11,363 nucleotides of DNA, from the NCBI GenBank assembly GCA_905216075.1, contig CAJMSO010000030.1, positions 1-11,363 of the forward strand, in the 5' to 3' direction. Shown piece after piece: positions 5,943 to 11,363 of this stretch. Each line of letters begins with the position of its first letter. Position 1 is the stretch's first letter. Position numbers and translations under genes: made by a program. The DNA is from an uncultured bacterium. GTDB taxonomy: Bacteria > Actinomycetota > Coriobacteriia > Coriobacteriales > Coriobacteriaceae. Below the pieces are notes generated by a model. It was given only the letters and a program-made list of their open reading frames with translations. It was not told where the DNA came from and made no database searches.

Positions 5943-6056
5943 CGGGAAACGGACACCTGCACGCGACCTGAAGGGAGCGCGCGGGTCTGTGAGGGCTATG
6001 CCCGAACACAGCACGTGCCGTGATGATGTCGTCGTTACTGATGGTCACGCCACCCG

Positions 6057-7175
6057 TTACTGACGAGCACCACACGAACTGCAATACACGTAGTCCACGT
6101 AGGTTTCGGTCTTGTTGGTGCCGTGGTCCTCCTTGTGGGAACCAATCTGAACTGTCTGGTTCTCGTAGATGGGCCTTGTCTGATAACCGCAGTCCTTGCC
6201 GGCTATGGCCAGTTCTGCGGCGTGGTCCTCGGCGGCGTTGATATCGGTAGTGGAATAGCCGTCGGAGAAGATGAAGGTGTTGCCTACGACGACCTGCTTG
6301 GTGCCGTAGTCGGGCACGTCGACCCAGTTGCTCACCCAGACGTTGCGGGTAGCCGTGTGGTTCACCCAAGTGTGCGTATGGGCGGGCTTGGAAGGCTGGC
6401 TGGACTGAGAAGGCTTGCTGGAAGCAGAGCCAGAGTTCGAAGAACCGTTGTTGGAAGGCTGGGAACCAGCATTGCTGTCGGCCTTATTGCCGTCATTCTT
6501 GGCAGACGGGGTCGTCTGTGCGGGCTTGTCGTTGACATCGACGTCCTTGTCGGCGTCAGTCGCCTCCTGCTTGGTCTTGTCGCTCGCGTTCGGGTTCTTG
6601 GCGACGTTGCCGTCGAGCTTGTCGAGGATGCCAGTGCCAGCATCGCCCTTCAAGGTCTCGTCACCCTTCTTGATGGCGTCCTTGGTCTTGTTGACGATGT
6701 CGGCGAGCATGTCATCGGTGACCTTGTCGGCGGGAATCTGCGCCATAGGGCAGTTGACGGCAGGTGCGTTCTTCGCGTCGGCGTCGACGGTGATGTCGAC
6801 GGGAGCGCCCGTGTCGTAGATGTCGAATGCGGAACCGTCGGAGTTGACGGGGCTGACGAAGCTCACGGTGTAGTCGCCCTCGGCGAGTTCGACCGTGGAA
6901 GTGCCCTTGTTGCCATCGGCATCGGGGGTCACCGCGTGGTAGAAGTCCACGTCGTCGCCCTCGATATGGGCGATGGCGGGCGTGGAGTTCTCGTCCCAGC
7001 CGTTGTCGGCCGTGACGCTGAGGGTCACATCGACGGTTCTTGGCTCCTGCTGCTCTGGTTGTTGCTCGGACGTTGCGAACGCCCCACTTGCCACGGCTAT
7101 CGCAACAACGACCGCAGCGGCTATCGCTGCAACCTGGGGCTTATGCGAGCGCGCCCACTGGGATAATCCGTTCAT
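6057..7175 (-). CDS. Secreted Ig-like protein with C-terminal His/CxxC domain
   Basis: A 372-residue exported protein of unknown function. Residues 1-34 form a signal peptide: basic N-region, hydrophobic VAAIAAAVVVAIAVA, and cleavage probably after GAFA (A34). Residues 46-142 look like an Ig/prealbumin-type beta domain (VDVTLSVTADNGW ... GDYTVSFVSP). Residues 148-215 are charged and helical, and 216-264 are a Ser/Asn/Pro/Lys low-complexity linker. Residues 265-372 form a compact C-terminal domain starting with HTHTW and ending with YCSSCGARQ (C365, C368), a possible metal site or disulfide. There is no LPxTG motif or C-terminal membrane anchor. AGGGG precedes the start at 7175 by about eight bases. 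It lies 63 bp after the membrane-protein gene, presumably in the same transcript. Confidence 0.85.
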   Translation of the reverse strand: MNGLSQWARSHKPQVAAIAAAVVVAIAVASGAFATSEQQPEQQEPRTVDVTLSVTADNGWDENSTPAIAHIEGDDVDFYHAVTPDADGNKGTSTVELAEGDYTVSFVSPVNSDGSAFDIYDTGAPVDITVDADAKNAPAVNCPMAQIPADKVTDDMLADIVNKTKDAIKKGDETLKGDAGTGILDKLDGNVAKNPNASDKTKQEATDADKDVDVNDKPAQTTPSAKNDGNKADSNAGSQPSNNGSSNSGSASSKPSQSSQPSKPAHTHTWVNHTATRNVWVSNWVDVPDYGTKQVVVGNTFIFSDGYSTTDINAAEDHAAELAIAGKDCGYQTRPIYENQTVQIGSHKEDHGTNKTETYVDYVYCSSCGARQ

Positions 7176-7238
7176 TATCCATCCCCTTTTCTTTCATGGT
7201 GGTTTCGAGTTGCCTCGTTATGTCAACCGCGTCATTAC

Positions 7239-8036
7239 TTAGCGCTTTCCCATCGCGCGAGCCATCCAGTCGAGGTTGCCGCTCGCACTGGCGGTGTTCG
7301 CGTTAATCTGCTGAGCCTGATTGAGAATCTGCCCCTGCATAAACAGGTTGCCTATTTGCAGCATGTTGCCGATGCGCTGCTGGTTGAGAATCTGCTGCTG
7401 GCCCGCTTCCATGCGGCGCTGGTGCATCTCGGTCTCGTAGAGGTTGACCATCTCCTGCACGGTGGTGGCACGATGGTTGCGCACGGCAGCAAGGAAGAAA
7501 TCCACGGCTTCGATGCTGTCGTAATCCATGGGGTACCACGGGGCGACCTGCGAAGCCCATTGCTGCTGTACGGCGAAAATCTCCTGCTTGGTTTGCTCGA
7601 TGCTCTGGGCTAGGGCCTGGTTGTTGGCTTCAACTCGTTGGTTGCTTTGGTCAATCGCGGCATTTATCTGGGAGCGGCTTTTGTCCGCTGTCTTCGCTAT
7701 GACCTTGTATAGAATCGCACCGATGATAGCTGAAACGATGAGGTTCACGATATTCCAGACCGCCAATTGAAGCTCCGTGCCTCCCATCGAGAAGAACGGA
7801 AGGGTAGGGAGATACGTTATCACCTTAAGTGGCGTGCTCGTGATAAGCGTGAACGCGATAAGGAAGCCCCCGATTGCATAGAGAACAGGGTGCCTTTTAG
7901 TCTTCTTTTCCGTCTTGGCGGCAAACTGAGTGGTGAGCTGGTTGATGCGTTGCTGAAGACTGACCACGCGGTGCATCAGGTTATGAGCGATTGTGATACC
8001 CGATAGCAGGTTTTCCTGCTCGTTCATTGGCGTCAT
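7239..8036 (-). CDS. Two-helix membrane protein with Gln-rich coiled coil
   Basis: A 265-residue protein with a predicted cytoplasmic N-terminus (coiled coil at residues 15-47, then basic KTEKKTKRH). Transmembrane helix 1 is near 51-67 and helix 2 near 90-112, joined by a short loop containing LPTLPFFSMGG. A long Gln/Asn-rich coiled coil (116-160) follows. A conserved-looking segment comes next: WYPMDYDSIEAVDFFLAAVRN (167-187) through HRATTVQEMVNLYE and HQRRME (to about 210). A Gln/Asn/Met-rich tail ends the protein. From memory, a similar WYP-DY ... NLYE ... RRME segment occurs in uncharacterised proteins of Gram-positive bacteria, but I could not check this. The start at 8036 has AGGAGG seven bases upstream. 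It is the first gene of the operon with the secreted protein, divergent from the XRE gene. Confidence 0.85.
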   Translation of the reverse strand: MTPMNEQENLLSGITIAHNLMHRVVSLQQRINQLTTQFAAKTEKKTKRHPVLYAIGGFLIAFTLITSTPLKVITYLPTLPFFSMGGTELQLAVWNIVNLIVSAIIGAILYKVIAKTADKSRSQINAAIDQSNQRVEANNQALAQSIEQTKQEIFAVQQQWASQVAPWYPMDYDSIEAVDFFLAAVRNHRATTVQEMVNLYETEMHQRRMEAGQQQILNQQRIGNMLQIGNLFMQGQILNQAQQINANTASASGNLDWMARAMGKR

Positions 8037-8075
8037 CGCATTACCTCCTGTTTTTTTGACTCACTAACGCTCTCG

Positions 8076-8095
8076 CCTCGTTCGTAAGAATGAGG
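8076..8095. promoter_or_regulatory. Candidate operator in the divergent intergenic region
   Basis: CCTCGTTC (8076-8083) and GAATGAGG (8088-8095) match as a dyad at seven of eight positions, with spacer GTAA. The site lies between the -10 element at 8140-8145 and the membrane-protein start at 8036, where a bound regulator would block transcription. The neighbouring XRE protein is the obvious candidate. Confidence 0.4.
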
Positions 8096-8139
8096 TCTCA
8101 AACATTAACTGCATGCATGAAATACAGCCTTTCCAGTTT

Positions 8140-8145
8140 ATTATA
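8140..8145 (-). promoter_or_regulatory. -10 element (TATAAT) for the membrane/surface operon
   Basis: A perfect TATAAT lies on the minus strand in an AT-rich patch about 100 bases before the start at 8036. No good -35 hexamer sits at 16-18 bp, so an activator or an alternative -35 may be used. The rest of 8037-8201 holds no gene. Confidence 0.45.
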
Positions 8146-8201
8146 TTTGAGGCTAATCGCCCATACGATTCAAGGCAACTTGATTTTGACGGGCGGTTAA
8201 A

Positions 8202-8537
8202 ATGAAATACTTCGACATAGGACAGCGCATCAGGCGTTACCGCAAAGCCTGCGGGCTGTCGCAGGAGGCGCTCGCGCAAAAAGTTGGAATATCGGTAACG
8301 CACATGAGCCACATCGAAACGGGCAACACCAAGCTGAGCCTGCCCGTGCTCGCAAAGATTGCAGAGGAGCTGTCGGTAGGCACCGACGCTTTGCTCAGTG
8401 ACGCCCCAAAACCCGACAAGGCGAAGCTTTCCGCCGAGGTGCAAGAGATTCTTGATTCATTCGAGATTGACGAGTTGCCCGTTGCGGTTGAGGTGCTCCG
8501 AGCGCTCAGAGATAGCCTGGCGAAACGCAGGGTCTAA
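8202..8537 (+). CDS. XRE-family HTH transcriptional regulator
   Basis: A 111-residue DNA-binding protein. Residues 6-61 form a classic HTH_XRE domain: IGQRIRRYRKACGLSQEALAQKVGIS, then recognition helix THMSHIETGNTK, then LPVLAKIAEELSVGTDALL. The 45-residue C-terminal part (EVQEILDSFEIDELPVAVEVLRALRDSL) is helical and probably dimerises, as in SinR- or CI-like small repressors. The ribosome site is weak (GGGCGG five bases before ATG). It is divergent from the membrane/surface operon with 165 bp between them, and its 3' end lies close to attR. It probably represses that operon and perhaps the excision genes. The target is inferred. Confidence 0.92.
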   Translation: MKYFDIGQRIRRYRKACGLSQEALAQKVGISVTHMSHIETGNTKLSLPVLAKIAEELSVGTDALLSDAPKPDKAKLSAEVQEILDSFEIDELPVAVEVLRALRDSLAKRRV

Positions 8538-8546
8538 GGCGTTTTT

Positions 8547-8574
8547 CGCTCATACATATTACCATACAGATTAC
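8547..8574. repeat. Right arm-type site (28-bp direct repeat)
   Basis: Identical in sequence and orientation to 169-196, beginning ten bases after the regulator's stop codon and 67 bp before the attR core. The pair keeps the same orientation relative to the core only when the element is circular, which supports an attP arm function. Confidence 0.65.
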
Positions 8575-8601
8575 TTTGGGCATTTTTGCCCCAAGGCAAC
8601 G

Positions 8602-8635
8602 AAAAAGCCCTGAACCGTTTTACCAGTTCAGGGCT
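8602..8635 (-). terminator. Terminator of tRNA-fMet carried by the element
   Basis: A perfect 10-bp stem, AGCCCTGAAC (8635-8626 on the minus strand) with GTTCAGGGCT (8615-8606), has a 10-base loop and ends in TTTT (8605-8602). It lies seven bases beyond the CCA end of the tRNA, inside element DNA. Confidence 0.82.
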
Positions 8636-8641
8636 GAAATT

Positions 8642-8680
8642 TTGGTCGCGGGGGCAGGATTTGAACCTACGACCTCCGGG
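8642..8680. repeat. attR: 3' half of intact tRNA-fMet
   Basis: This is the 39-bp copy of the core shared with 17-55. It is continuous with the tRNA 5' half (8681-8719), so insertion left the tRNA gene intact at this end. Confidence 0.93.
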
Positions 8681-8719
8681 TTATGAGCCCGGCGAGCTAC
8701 CAGACTGCTCCACCCCGCA
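8643..8719 (-). tRNA. Initiator tRNA-fMet (anticodon CAU)
   Basis: The 77-nt gene, with CCA encoded (8645-8643), folds as a standard cloverleaf. The D stem is GAGC/GCTC with the initiator-type A11:U24. The anticodon stem is CCGGG/CCCGG with the three G:C pairs diagnostic of initiators. The loop is CTCATAA with anticodon CAT, and the T-arm is GTAGG-TTCAAAT-CCTGC. The first base is U and position 72 is G, so the 1:72 end is a weak U-G wobble rather than the usual C-A mismatch. It is the integration target of the element. Confidence 0.96.
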
Positions 8720-8750
8720 ATGTCTGGGCGCCTCATGTGCGCAAGAAAGA

Positions 8751-8779
8751 ATATTACACGGGAGTTCGGTAAACGGCAA
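8751..8779 (-). promoter_or_regulatory. Promoter of tRNA-fMet
   Basis: On the minus strand, -35 TTGCCG (8779-8774) and -10 TAATAT (8756-8751) are separated by exactly 17 bp. Transcription would start about 25 nt before the tRNA 5' end at 8719. Confidence 0.65.
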
Positions 8780-8857
8780 GGAAAATCTCGTAGAGCATAA
8801 TTCCTTCATATTTAAAACCCCTCAGCCCCTATCACCGTAAACGAATCGCAGCCGAGC

Positions 8858-8880
8858 GCCGTCGACGGCACGTATACAAT
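8858..8880 (+). promoter_or_regulatory. Possible coaX promoter with overlapping palindrome
   Basis: A -10-like TACAAT (8875-8880, within TATACAAT) lies about 37 bases before the coaX start codon. The -35 position shows no consensus. A perfect 12-bp palindrome, GCCGTCGACGGC (8858-8869), lies in the spacer and could be an operator or chance. Confidence 0.35.
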
Positions 8881-8906
8881 GGTGCGCGTCCTTTTATGCC
8901 AACACC

Positions 8907-8911
8907 GGGAG
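8907..8911 (+). promoter_or_regulatory. Shine-Dalgarno site fixing the coaX start
   Basis: GGGAG lies five bases before the ATG at 8917. The in-frame ATG at 8896 has no such site and would add seven residues ahead of the conserved MLLAIDMGNT beginning. Confidence 0.75.
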
Positions 8912-8916
8912 TAGAC

Positions 8917-9690
8917 ATGCTGCTCGCTATCGATATGGGAAATACGCAGACGGCCATGGGCCTGTTTGACGGAGACGAGCTGGTGCAGTCGTGGCGCATG
9001 CCCACCGACCGCTCTTATACCGCCGACGAGATCCATGTGCGCCTGATGGGTTTCTTTAAGATGTACGGCCTTTCGCTCGACGCGGTCGACGCGATCGCCT
9101 TTGCGGGCGTGGTGCCGCAGCTCTCGCGCGAATGGCACGCCGTGGCCGACCGCATTGCCGCAGACGCCATCGTCATCGGACCGCAGACGGCCGCGGTGAC
9201 CAAGCTGCGCGCGGCGCGTCCCCAAGCCGTAGGCGCCGATCGCGTCGCTAACGCCGTTGCGGCCGAAACTTTCTACGGCGCGCCGGCAATCGTGGTGGAC
9301 TTTGGCACCGCGACCAATATCGACGTCATCGATGAGGACGGTTATTACATTGGTGGAGCGATTGCGCCGGGCATCCGCATTTCGATGGACGCGCTCGCCG
9401 CCCGAGCCGCCAAGCTCGCCAGCGTTCCGCTCGAGGCGCCCGAGCACGCCATCGGCCGCGATACCGAGGAGTGCATCAAGGTCGGCGCCGTAACGGGCGC
9501 CGCCGCAATGGCTGAGGGCCTAGTCGCGCGCATGAAGCGCGAGCTGGGCCGCGAGGACGCCACCGTTATCGCCACGGGCGGTCTCGCCAGCATCGTCGCC
9601 GATTCGACCGACGCCTTCGACGTGGTCGACGGACAGCTCACCATCAAGGGTATCTGCGAAATCTACCGCCGCATGCAGGAGCTGGGATAG
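8917..9690 (+). CDS. coaX: Type III pantothenate kinase
   Basis: CoaX phosphorylates pantothenate with ATP, the first committed step of coenzyme A synthesis, in the cytoplasm. The 257-residue length fits the family. ASKHA-fold motifs are in order: phosphate-1 DMGNTQ (6-11), GADR (106-109, with the expected catalytic D108), phosphate-2 DFGTATNID (128-136), the glycine-rich GGAIAPGIRISMDAL (146-160) and ATGG near 219-222. The start was chosen from the Shine-Dalgarno site and the family N-terminus. It belongs to the chromosome, not the element. The next gene downstream is convergent, separated by a palindrome that may also terminate this gene. CoaX genes often lie near birA, and a probable birA end lies 1.6 kb away. 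Confidence 0.96.
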   Translation: MLLAIDMGNTQTAMGLFDGDELVQSWRMPTDRSYTADEIHVRLMGFFKMYGLSLDAVDAIAFAGVVPQLSREWHAVADRIAADAIVIGPQTAAVTKLRAARPQAVGADRVANAVAAETFYGAPAIVVDFGTATNIDVIDEDGYYIGGAIAPGIRISMDALAARAAKLASVPLEAPEHAIGRDTEECIKVGAVTGAAAMAEGLVARMKRELGREDATVIATGGLASIVADSTDAFDVVDGQLTIKGICEIYRRMQELG

Positions 9691-9743
9691 GACAGGGGCT
9701 TAAGTCGAGCACGAGCGCGAGCGGCGAACTAGGCAACGCATCG

Positions 9744-9790
9744 GCCCTATTCCTCAAAATCGAAAGATTTTCAGTTTTGAGGAATAGGGC
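9744..9790. repeat. GAAA-loop palindrome, copy A
   Basis: Twelve-base outer arms (9744-9755 with 9779-9790) enclose AAAATC-GAAA-GATTTT (9756-9771) and CAGTTTT (9772-9778). AAAA can pair with either of two TTTT tracts. It lies between the convergent coaX and ATPase genes, and TTTCT follows on the plus strand, so it may also terminate coaX. It is one of three copies in the window. Confidence 0.8.
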
Positions 9791-9796
9791 TTTCTG

Positions 9797-10993
9797 CTAG
9801 GCCTCGTCGCACAGCCACCTCGCCAGGTCCACGATCTGCACCCCATTGCGGTCCGTGGCCTCGTGATGCGTGCGGGCGAGAATCATCTTGGGGTACGCGT
9901 CGCCAATGCTCAGCAGTGGTGAAATCTCGCGTTCAAATGTCTTATCCGAGCTGATGTCGTCGCTCACCTGAATGTAGAGCTTCTCGCTTCGCTTGATTGC
10001 TACAAAGTCTATTTCCTTTTTATAGAGCACGCCGACGTATACCTCGTATCCGCGGCGCAGCAGCTCGATTGCCACCATGTTCTCGTATACGCGTCCCCAA
10101 TCCATATCACGTGTACCGAGCAGCGCGTATTTGAACGCGTGGTCTGCCAGGTAATACTTCTCGCCGCTCTTAAGGTATTTTTTGCCGCGGATGTCGTACC
10201 GACGAACTTTATAGAAGGCAAACGCATCGCACAGGCACCCCATGTACGTGCCGACCGTCTTGTTCGTTATCTTTAGCCCATCCGCGTTCAAAATATCCGT
10301 AATGTTACGTGCCGACGTTATGTTGGATACGTTGTCCATCATGTAATCGGCAATGCGCAGCAGCGCCGATTCGTTTCTCACGTTATGCCGCTGCACGATA
10401 TCTCTCACGATGAGCATTTTGAAGACATTGGAGAGATATTGATAACGCTGCTCCTGCAGTGGATAAGGGTAGGAGCCGGACATACCGCCGGTTCTCGCGT
10501 ACTCATCGAAGTCGCGGTCGACCTCGCCCTCGTCGCCATAGAGTCGATACTCCTCAAACGAGAATGGGAAAACCTCGATCTCAAACGTACGCCCCGTAAA
10601 GAGCGTCGACAGATCGCTCGACAGCAAAAAGGCATTCGATCCGGTAATGAATATGTCGTACTGCTCGGATGCGTGGAGGCTGTTGATCGCACGCTCAAAA
10701 CCGTCGCACATCTGAACTTCATCGATAAGCAGAAAGTTTTGTTTGCCGGGCACTCGATGCTCTTTTACATAGGCGAGCAGCGCGTGATACTCGAGCAGAT
10801 TCTCGAACTCATCGAGGTTGTAGTTGATATGGATGACATTCGAATTGGACAGATTTGCCTCCACGTAATCGCGGAGGGCCTCGAGCAATTTTGATTTACC
10901 GCTACGACGGATGCCCGTGATGACCTTGATGTCCGGCACGCCAATAAGGCTCGTCAACGTGTCCATATATGACGTTCTATTGATGAGTTTCAT
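9797..10993 (-). CDS. AAA ATPase with DUF4143 C-terminus
   Basis: A 398-residue cytoplasmic P-loop ATPase of the AAA_14/DUF4143 type, common in several copies in gut anaerobes and archaea and of unclear function. Walker A is GIRRSGKS (27-34), Walker B is NFLLIDEVQ (86-94) and sensor-1 is FITGSNA (115-121), followed by LFTGRTFEIEVFPFSFEEY (131-149), a hallmark of this family. After a winged-helix-like middle (205-265), the DUF4143 part carries YENMVAIELLRRG (303-315), EIDFVAI (327-333) and LYIQVS (339-344). This is a PD-(D/E)XK nuclease-like arrangement, with Q in place of the usual catalytic E/D and S in place of the usual K, so it is probably inactive as a nuclease. GAGGAGG five bases upstream fixes the start. 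The gene is bracketed by GAAA-loop palindromes. Confidence 0.93.
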   Translation of the reverse strand: MKLINRTSYMDTLTSLIGVPDIKVITGIRRSGKSKLLEALRDYVEANLSNSNVIHINYNLDEFENLLEYHALLAYVKEHRVPGKQNFLLIDEVQMCDGFERAINSLHASEQYDIFITGSNAFLLSSDLSTLFTGRTFEIEVFPFSFEEYRLYGDEGEVDRDFDEYARTGGMSGSYPYPLQEQRYQYLSNVFKMLIVRDIVQRHNVRNESALLRIADYMMDNVSNITSARNITDILNADGLKITNKTVGTYMGCLCDAFAFYKVRRYDIRGKKYLKSGEKYYLADHAFKYALLGTRDMDWGRVYENMVAIELLRRGYEVYVGVLYKKEIDFVAIKRSEKLYIQVSDDISSDKTFEREISPLLSIGDAYPKMILARTHHEATDRNGVQIVDLARWLCDEA

Positions 10994-11019
10994 TGGGGCC
11001 TCCTCGCGGTCTTTTATCG

Positions 11020-11060
11020 CTATTCCTCAAAATTGAAAAATTTTCAGTTTTGAGGAATAG
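11020..11060. repeat. GAAA-loop palindrome, copy B
   Basis: CTATTCCTC (11020-11028) pairs with GAGGAATAG (11052-11060). The inner part is AAAATT-GAAA-AATTTT (11029-11044), then CAGTTTT. Compared with copy A, the inner C:G pair is replaced by T:A. It lies 27 bp upstream of the ATPase start codon. Confidence 0.8.
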
Positions 11061-11104
11061 GCTCTATAGCGAATATACCTCGCGAAAGACCGAGCTGCCT
11101 TAAT

Positions 11105-11147
11105 CCTATTCCTCAAAAACGAAAATTTTTCAGTTTTGAGGAATAGG
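11105..11147. repeat. GAAA-loop palindrome, copy C
   Basis: CCTATTCCTC (11105-11114) pairs with GAGGAATAGG (11138-11147). The inner part is AAAAAC-GAAA-ATTTTT (11115-11130). Relative to copies A and B, one T:A inner pair is swapped to A:T, while the pair next to the loop is a C/A mismatch. It lies 45 bp beyond copy B in the same orientation. Confidence 0.8.
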
Positions 11148-11178
11148 GCGCTGGCAACCCATTCCCCAGATAGGCGAA

Positions 11179-11206
11179 ACCCTCCCCGGCACAGGCCGAG
11201 GAGGGT
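11179..11206 (-). terminator. Probable terminator of the birA-like gene
   Basis: ACCCTCC (11179-11185) pairs with GGAGGGT (11200-11206), with an inner CGGC/GCCG extension. On the minus strand it is followed by TTTCG, a short U-tract. It lies 40 bp after the stop codon at 11246. Confidence 0.5.
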
Positions 11207-11245
11207 CTTGTTGTCATGTCTATCTTTGGGCGCGAACGCCCCGCG

Positions 11246-11363
11246 CTACAGCCCGCGAATTCGTACGGCCTCGGGCGGAAACTCCTGCTCGCCGGCATCG
11301 GTCTTAATGGTCGCGCGGCCCCAGATGTCCAGGCCTGCAAACACACCGACCGCAAGCGGCAGG
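11246..11363 (-). CDS. birA: C-terminus of probable biotin-protein ligase (partial)
   Basis: Only the last 38 residues are in the window, with the stop TAG at 11246-11248; the gene runs off the right edge. The peptide (VGVFAGLDIWGRATIKTDAGEQ, then FPPEAVRIRGL) matches the general pattern of the small SH3-like C-terminal domain of BirA: a G-(L/I)-D-x-x-GR strand, a T-x-x-G-E turn and a final EAV-IR strand. BirA attaches biotin to carboxylase subunits. Proximity to coaX supports the call, since the two genes are often neighbours. The evidence is short, so other proteins with an SH3-like C-terminus remain possible. Confidence 0.5.
   Translation of the reverse strand, partial: LPLAVGVFAGLDIWGRATIKTDAGEQEFPPEAVRIRGL

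Larger units (their letters stand above)
17..8680. mobile_element. Integrative element at tRNA-fMet, about 8.6 kb
   Basis: The element is bounded by an exact 39-bp direct repeat (17-55 and 8642-8680) that is the 3' half of the initiator tRNA gene. The repeat period is 8,625 bp. Integrase and excisionase genes sit at the left end reading toward attL, and an XRE regulator sits at the right end. Between them are an SF3 helicase and cargo genes. No relaxase, coupling protein, capsid, portal or terminase gene is visible, so self-transfer or self-packaging is unlikely. tRNA-site integration by tyrosine recombinases is well established. The satellite-like or integrative-plasmid nature of this element is inferred from its gene content. 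Confidence 0.9.

Noticed and set aside
5668..6369. Open frames on both strands across the tandem repeats
   Set aside because: The peptides mostly translate the repeat units and terminator, have no ribosome sites, and the minus frame runs antiparallel into the C-terminus of the surface gene in another frame.
6123..7166. 347-codon plus-strand open frame
   Set aside because: Antisense to the secreted Ig-like protein. The Val/Gly/Asp-rich composition has no domain, while the minus frame has a signal peptide and ordered domains.
7221..7226. Perfect minus-strand TTGACA between the membrane and secreted protein genes
   Set aside because: No -10-like hexamer lies 16-18 bp downstream (ACCACC is found there), so an internal promoter is not supported.
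11113..11355. 80-codon minus-strand frame at the right edge
   Set aside because: It covers the palindrome, the terminator and the birA-like end in a different frame. The BirA-type peptide in the neighbouring frame is the better reading.

Overview
The window holds a complete, compact integrative element of about 8.6 kb inserted at an initiator tRNA-fMet gene, followed by about 2.6 kb of ordinary chromosome. Moderately high GC, strong Shine-Dalgarno sites, a type III pantothenate kinase, a DUF4143-type ATPase and a probable biotin-ligase C-terminus fit an actinobacterium of the Coriobacteriia (Collinsella-like). That placement is inference from general resemblance, not a search result.

Element (17-8680). 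The tRNA-fMet gene lies on the minus strand at the right end (8643-8719). Its 3' half is repeated exactly (39 bp) at 17-55, giving attL and attR. A second exact 28-bp direct repeat (169-196 and 8547-8574) lies just inside each end. In the excised circle it would flank the core site as arm-type integrase sites. From left to right the element carries a tyrosine integrase and a small HTH excisionase (minus strand); about 1 kb of structured, mostly non-coding DNA; an SF3 (D5/P4-type) helicase (plus strand); a roughly 600-bp non-coding stretch full of hairpins, including a T-shaped three-way palindrome and GTAGAAA iteron-like repeats; two overlapping small unknown genes; a tandem repeat block; a secreted Ig-like/CxxC protein and a two-helix membrane protein (minus strand, probably one operon); and an XRE regulator transcribed divergently from that operon. 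I see no relaxase, FtsK/TraB, capsid or terminase gene. The element therefore looks like an excisable, probably replicating, non-self-transmissible satellite-like island whose cargo is the membrane/surface pair.

Chromosome (8720-11363). The initiator tRNA has a promoter upstream (8751-8779), and its transcription terminator lies inside the element. Next come coaX (plus strand), a DUF4143-type AAA ATPase (minus strand) and the C-terminus of a probable birA (minus strand). The ATPase gene is bracketed by near-identical palindromes, with a third copy nearby. They carry paired base changes around a conserved GAAA loop, which suggests a repeat family under structural constraint.

The most unusual material is non-coding: the serial hairpins and T-shaped structure after the helicase gene (4412-4682), the adjacent iteron-like AT-richer segment (4753-4907), and the GAAA-loop palindromes around the ATPase.
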